Positions 61,715-64,000 of a stretch of DNA of 64,000 nt are shown here, one piece after another. How positions within the stretch are numbered: the first letter of the stretch is position 1; every line of letters begins with the position of its first letter. Below the pieces are notes generated by a model. That model was given only the letters and a program-made list of their open reading frames with translations, was not told the origin of the DNA and made no database searches. Where the stretch lies: positions 1-64,000 of the forward strand of contig NZ_WQNH01000045.1 in assembly GCF_009812055.1 (NCBI RefSeq), written 5' to 3'. Position numbers and translations under genes: made by a program. Source of the stretch: Chelativorans xinjiangensis (GTDB taxonomy: Bacteria; Pseudomonadota; Alphaproteobacteria; Rhizobiales; Rhizobiaceae).

Positions 61715-62248
61715 TTACTCCGCCCTGCTCTGTTGGCTAAGGTCGGGGCGGATGTTGTCGCGGCCGGCCAGAAGCAATGTCACCAGATTGTCGATGAAGG
61801 AGACGGCGAGGATGACGGCGCCGACCGCCATCGGTGTCTGGGCGATCCATAGCGGAGTGGCGTCCTGACCCTGGCTGACGTCGCCGAGCCTCCACGACCA
61901 ATAGACGGCCCTGACCGCGAACCAGGCGAGATAGGTCGAGGCGGCCGACGCGATGACGAGACACCACAACTCTCCCCAGAAGCGCCGCTCGCCGAGCGCG
62001 GTGAGAAACAGGTTGACCCTGATATGGGCGCCGCGATTGAGCGTGTGAGCGAAGGCGAGGAAGGACGCGGCGGCCATGAGATAGCCGGCATATTGGCTGG
62101 ACCCGGGGAAGGGGATTCCCGCCCAGCGCGCCACCACCTGCGTGGAGATCACGACGAGGATGGCGAGTAGGCAGAGTGCGGCCAATGCGCCCGCCCCGTC
62201 ATAGACGGCGTCGAGGCTGCGGCGGATCGCGCGCGCGACTGTTGACAT
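61715..62248 (-). CDS. TRAP transporter small permease (DctQ type)
   Basis: About 177 residues from ATG 62248 (MSTVARAIRRSL), with four membrane segments and the family pattern SSQYAGYLMAAASFLAFAHTLNRGAHIRVNLF. The frame is open to 62359, but that part overlaps the receptor gene and the hairpin at 62268. Confidence 0.88.
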   Translation of the reverse strand: MSTVARAIRRSLDAVYDGAGALAALCLLAILVVISTQVVARWAGIPFPGSSQYAGYLMAAASFLAFAHTLNRGAHIRVNLFLTALGERRFWGELWCLVIASAASTYLAWFAVRAVYWSWRLGDVSQGQDATPLWIAQTPMAVGAVILAVSFIDNLVTLLLAGRDNIRPDLSQQSRAE

Positions 62249-62259
62249 TCCAGGCTCCA

Positions 62260-62290
62260 GAAAAGATGCGGCCCGGAGGATCCGGGCCGC
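62260..62290 (-). terminator. Intra-operon attenuator hairpin
   Basis: On the minus strand GCGGCCCGG (62290-62282) pairs with CCGGGCCGC (62276-62268) around ATCCT, followed by ATCTTTTC. It lies between the receptor and small permease genes and would reduce read-through so the receptor is made in excess. Confidence 0.6.
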
Positions 62291-62303
62291 GCTGTCAAAT
62301 GGA

Positions 62304-63278
62304 CTACTGGGCGCGGTAGGCGTCGATGATGGCCTTGCCGTCCTCGCCGGCGCTCTCAAGCCATTCGTCGGTCATCGTCGCACCGAAGGCGGCGAGCTCC
62401 TCCCTGAGCTGGTCGCTCGGTGGGGAAACGGTCATGCCGTTTTCGGCAAGGGTCTTCAGATAGCCGGCTGAAAGCTCCTCAGACTTCTTCGCGCCCTCGG
62501 CGGCGATCTCGTCGCCGCATGTGGCGATGGCCTGCTGCGCCGCCTCGTCGAGCGCGTCCCAGGCATCCTTGTTGACGAACACGACATTGCGCGGCAGCCA
62601 GGCCTGCACGTCGTAGAAGTGGGTCAGGCTCTCCCAGGCCTTGGAATCGACGCCAGTGGAGCCGGAAGAGATGAAGCTCTCGACCACGCCGGTGGCCAGC
62701 GCCTGGCTGAGCTCGGCCGCCTCGATCTGCACCGGCGCCATGCCGGCGAGTTCGGCGATGCGGGCGGTCGCGGCGTTGTAGGCGCGGAACTTGATGCCCT
62801 GCATGTCGGCGGTCGAGTTGACCTCCTTCTTGAAGTAGAAGCCCTGCGGCGGCCACGGCACGGCGTAGACATAGACGAGGTTCTGGTTCTCCAGTTCCGC
62901 CGCCAGCTTGTCGCGTGCGGCCTGCCAGAGCTTTTCCGATTCCTCGTAGGAGGTGGCCAGGAACGGGATGGAATCGACGCCGAACAGCGGGTTCTCGTTG
63001 GCGTGAGCGGAGATCAGGCGCTCGCCGATCGGCGCCTGGCCCGTCTGGACCGCGCGCTTGATGTCGTTGCCGGAAAACAGCGAGCCGTTCGGGTGCGTCA
63101 CGATGTCGATCTCGCCGTCCGTGCCCTCGCGCACGCATTCGGCGAATACCTCGGCATTCTCCGAGTGGAAATTGGTCGCCGGATAGGCAAGCGGCATATC
63201 CCATGTTTCGGCCTGGGCCGCGCCCACTGCGGTCGCGGCTGCGGCCACCGACGCGAAAAGAACTGAACTACCCTTCAT
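62304..63278 (-). CDS. TRAP transporter substrate-binding protein (DctP type)
   Basis: A 324-residue periplasmic receptor with signal peptide MKGSSVLFASVAAAATAVGAAQA and mature start ETWDMPLAYPATNFHSENAEVFAE. The GIKFRAYNAATARIAELAG stretch carries the conserved Arg that contacts a carboxylate. ATG 63278; the frame open to 63371 has no signal peptide. The divergence from usual DctP sequences (AYNAATARI) suits the sub-branch seen near amino-acid or aromatic genes. Confidence 0.9.
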   Translation of the reverse strand: MKGSSVLFASVAAAATAVGAAQAETWDMPLAYPATNFHSENAEVFAECVREGTDGEIDIVTHPNGSLFSGNDIKRAVQTGQAPIGERLISAHANENPLFGVDSIPFLATSYEESEKLWQAARDKLAAELENQNLVYVYAVPWPPQGFYFKKEVNSTADMQGIKFRAYNAATARIAELAGMAPVQIEAAELSQALATGVVESFISSGSTGVDSKAWESLTHFYDVQAWLPRNVVFVNKDAWDALDEAAQQAIATCGDEIAAEGAKKSEELSAGYLKTLAENGMTVSPPSDQLREELAAFGATMTDEWLESAGEDGKAIIDAYRAQ

Positions 63279-63339
63279 CGTAATGCTCCCATTTTCTGGC
63301 GGAATCTTCGGTGTTGTTCCCGGTTCTGAAGTCAAGCGC

Positions 63340-64000
63340 CTATTGGAAACGCGAAGGCGCATATGGTGCAAGGTCTAAATTCGGCGCTGTACCGGAAATG
63401 AGTTGCGCCAGGATGTGGCCGGTCTTCGGCCCGCCGGTGAGCCCCACATGATGGTGGCCGAAGCCGAGAAAGGCGCCTTTTACGCCCGGCACCTCTCCGA
63501 TCAGCGGGATGGAGTCGACGGGCGCGGGGCGATGGCCCATCCATTCGCTGGTTTCTTTCCATGTAAGGCCGGGCATGGCGGCCTGGATGTTTCTCGTCAA
63601 GAGGGCGAAAGGCGCGCGCGAAGCCGGCGCCTCCAGCCCGCCGAACTCGACGATGCCGGCAAGCCGCAGCCGCCCCTCCATCGGTGTTATGACGAACTTG
63701 TCCGCGGCGACCATGACCGGCGAGCGCGGCATGAGGCTCGGCTCCCACAGCTCCACATGATAGCCGCGCTCGCTCTCCAGCGGCACGTCGAGGCCGAGCT
63801 TGCGGCAAAGCGGCTTCGACCAGACGCCGGTGGCAAGCACCGCCGCCGAAGAGGCGAGCGTCTCCCCGCCGATCCGCACGCCCGTGATGCATCCGTTCTC
63901 GCGCACGAGGTCGCCCACCTCGCCCTTGACGATCCTGCCGCCGGATGCTGCGACATGGGCGGCGAGATCCTTCACATAGCGCCCCGGATCGGAAATGCGG
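63340..64000 (-). CDS. FAD-dependent D-amino acid dehydrogenase-like protein (partial, 5' end off window)
   Basis: The C-terminal 220 residues of a DAO-family flavoenzyme. The frame continues through the right edge (RISDPGRYVKDLAAHVAASGG). Visible parts are VLATGVWSKPLCRKLG and the FAD-contact end FLGFGHHHVGLTGGPKTG. It resembles DadA-type enzymes that oxidise D-amino or N-methyl amino acids to keto acids. It is 62 bp upstream of the TRAP receptor gene on the same strand, so the TRAP ligand may be its substrate. Confidence 0.85.
   Translation of the reverse strand, partial: RISDPGRYVKDLAAHVAASGGRIVKGEVGDLVRENGCITGVRIGGETLASSAAVLATGVWSKPLCRKLGLDVPLESERGYHVELWEPSLMPRSPVMVAADKFVITPMEGRLRLAGIVEFGGLEAPASRAPFALLTRNIQAAMPGLTWKETSEWMGHRPAPVDSIPLIGEVPGVKGAFLGFGHHHVGLTGGPKTGHILAQLISGTAPNLDLAPYAPSRFQ

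Overview
This 64 kb window is high-GC, densely coded DNA from an alphaproteobacterium of the order Rhizobiales (Hyphomicrobiales), most likely Mesorhizobium or a relative in Phyllobacteriaceae. The inference rests on the gene content (many ABC and TRAP uptake systems with catabolic operons) and on interspersed palindromic elements I know from such genomes: a RIME-like element (65-120, 45187-45358), a GTCGAACCACGAGGGC inverted repeat (6719-6894), and a CCGGACGGAAAACCGG element (35043-35142, 35560-35667). I see no rRNA, tRNA, phage, transposase, CRISPR or replication genes. The window reads as a catabolic region of a chromosome or megaplasmid.

Left part. 190-6632 is a CUT1 sugar ABC operon with a Gfo/Idh/MocA dehydrogenase and a TIM-barrel isomerase, behind two LacI-type operators. 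6940-18154 is a MarR gene divergent from a long operon: ribose-type binding protein, zinc alcohol dehydrogenase, FGGY kinase, SorC regulator, ABC ATPase, permease, DeoC aldolase and a fused aldehyde dehydrogenase. Its layout resembles an lsr (AI-2) operon rebuilt around DeoC. 18161-24349 holds a WGR-domain miniprotein and a probable hydroxycinnamate module (acyl-CoA synthetase divergent from a crotonase and a TRAP transporter). 24339-28923 is a second TRAP system with a DapA-like lyase and a divergent GntR regulator.

Centre. 28987-31208 is an NfeD protease/slipin pair. An EEP-family hydrolase and a phospholipase D follow, then an M24 peptidase. A cytochrome c and a PQQ-type sugar dehydrogenase each end in a copy of the same palindromic element. 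A cupin sits next to two genes that match the two halves of the plant Tm-1 protein; the UPF0261 gene of this pair lacks its N-terminus and begins inside a perfect 20-bp palindrome. A TetR gene is divergent from it.

Right part. 40223-46492 is a CUT1 ABC operon with two ATPases and a 73-residue membrane protein. It is followed by a divergent acid-sugar catabolic block (46561-53422: 2-hydroxyacid dehydrogenase, GntR, enolase-superfamily enzyme, two epimerase-like TIM barrels, D-erythronate-dehydrogenase-like protein, SDR). Five TGGT-N3-ACCA palindromes at the promoters of the M24 gene, the ABC operon and both arms of the block suggest one GntR/FadR-type regulon. The window ends with a class III aminotransferase, an alpha/beta hydrolase, a HupE-like protein, a large phosphoesterase, an SBF-like transporter, a third TRAP system and a DadA-like oxidoreductase cut by the right edge.
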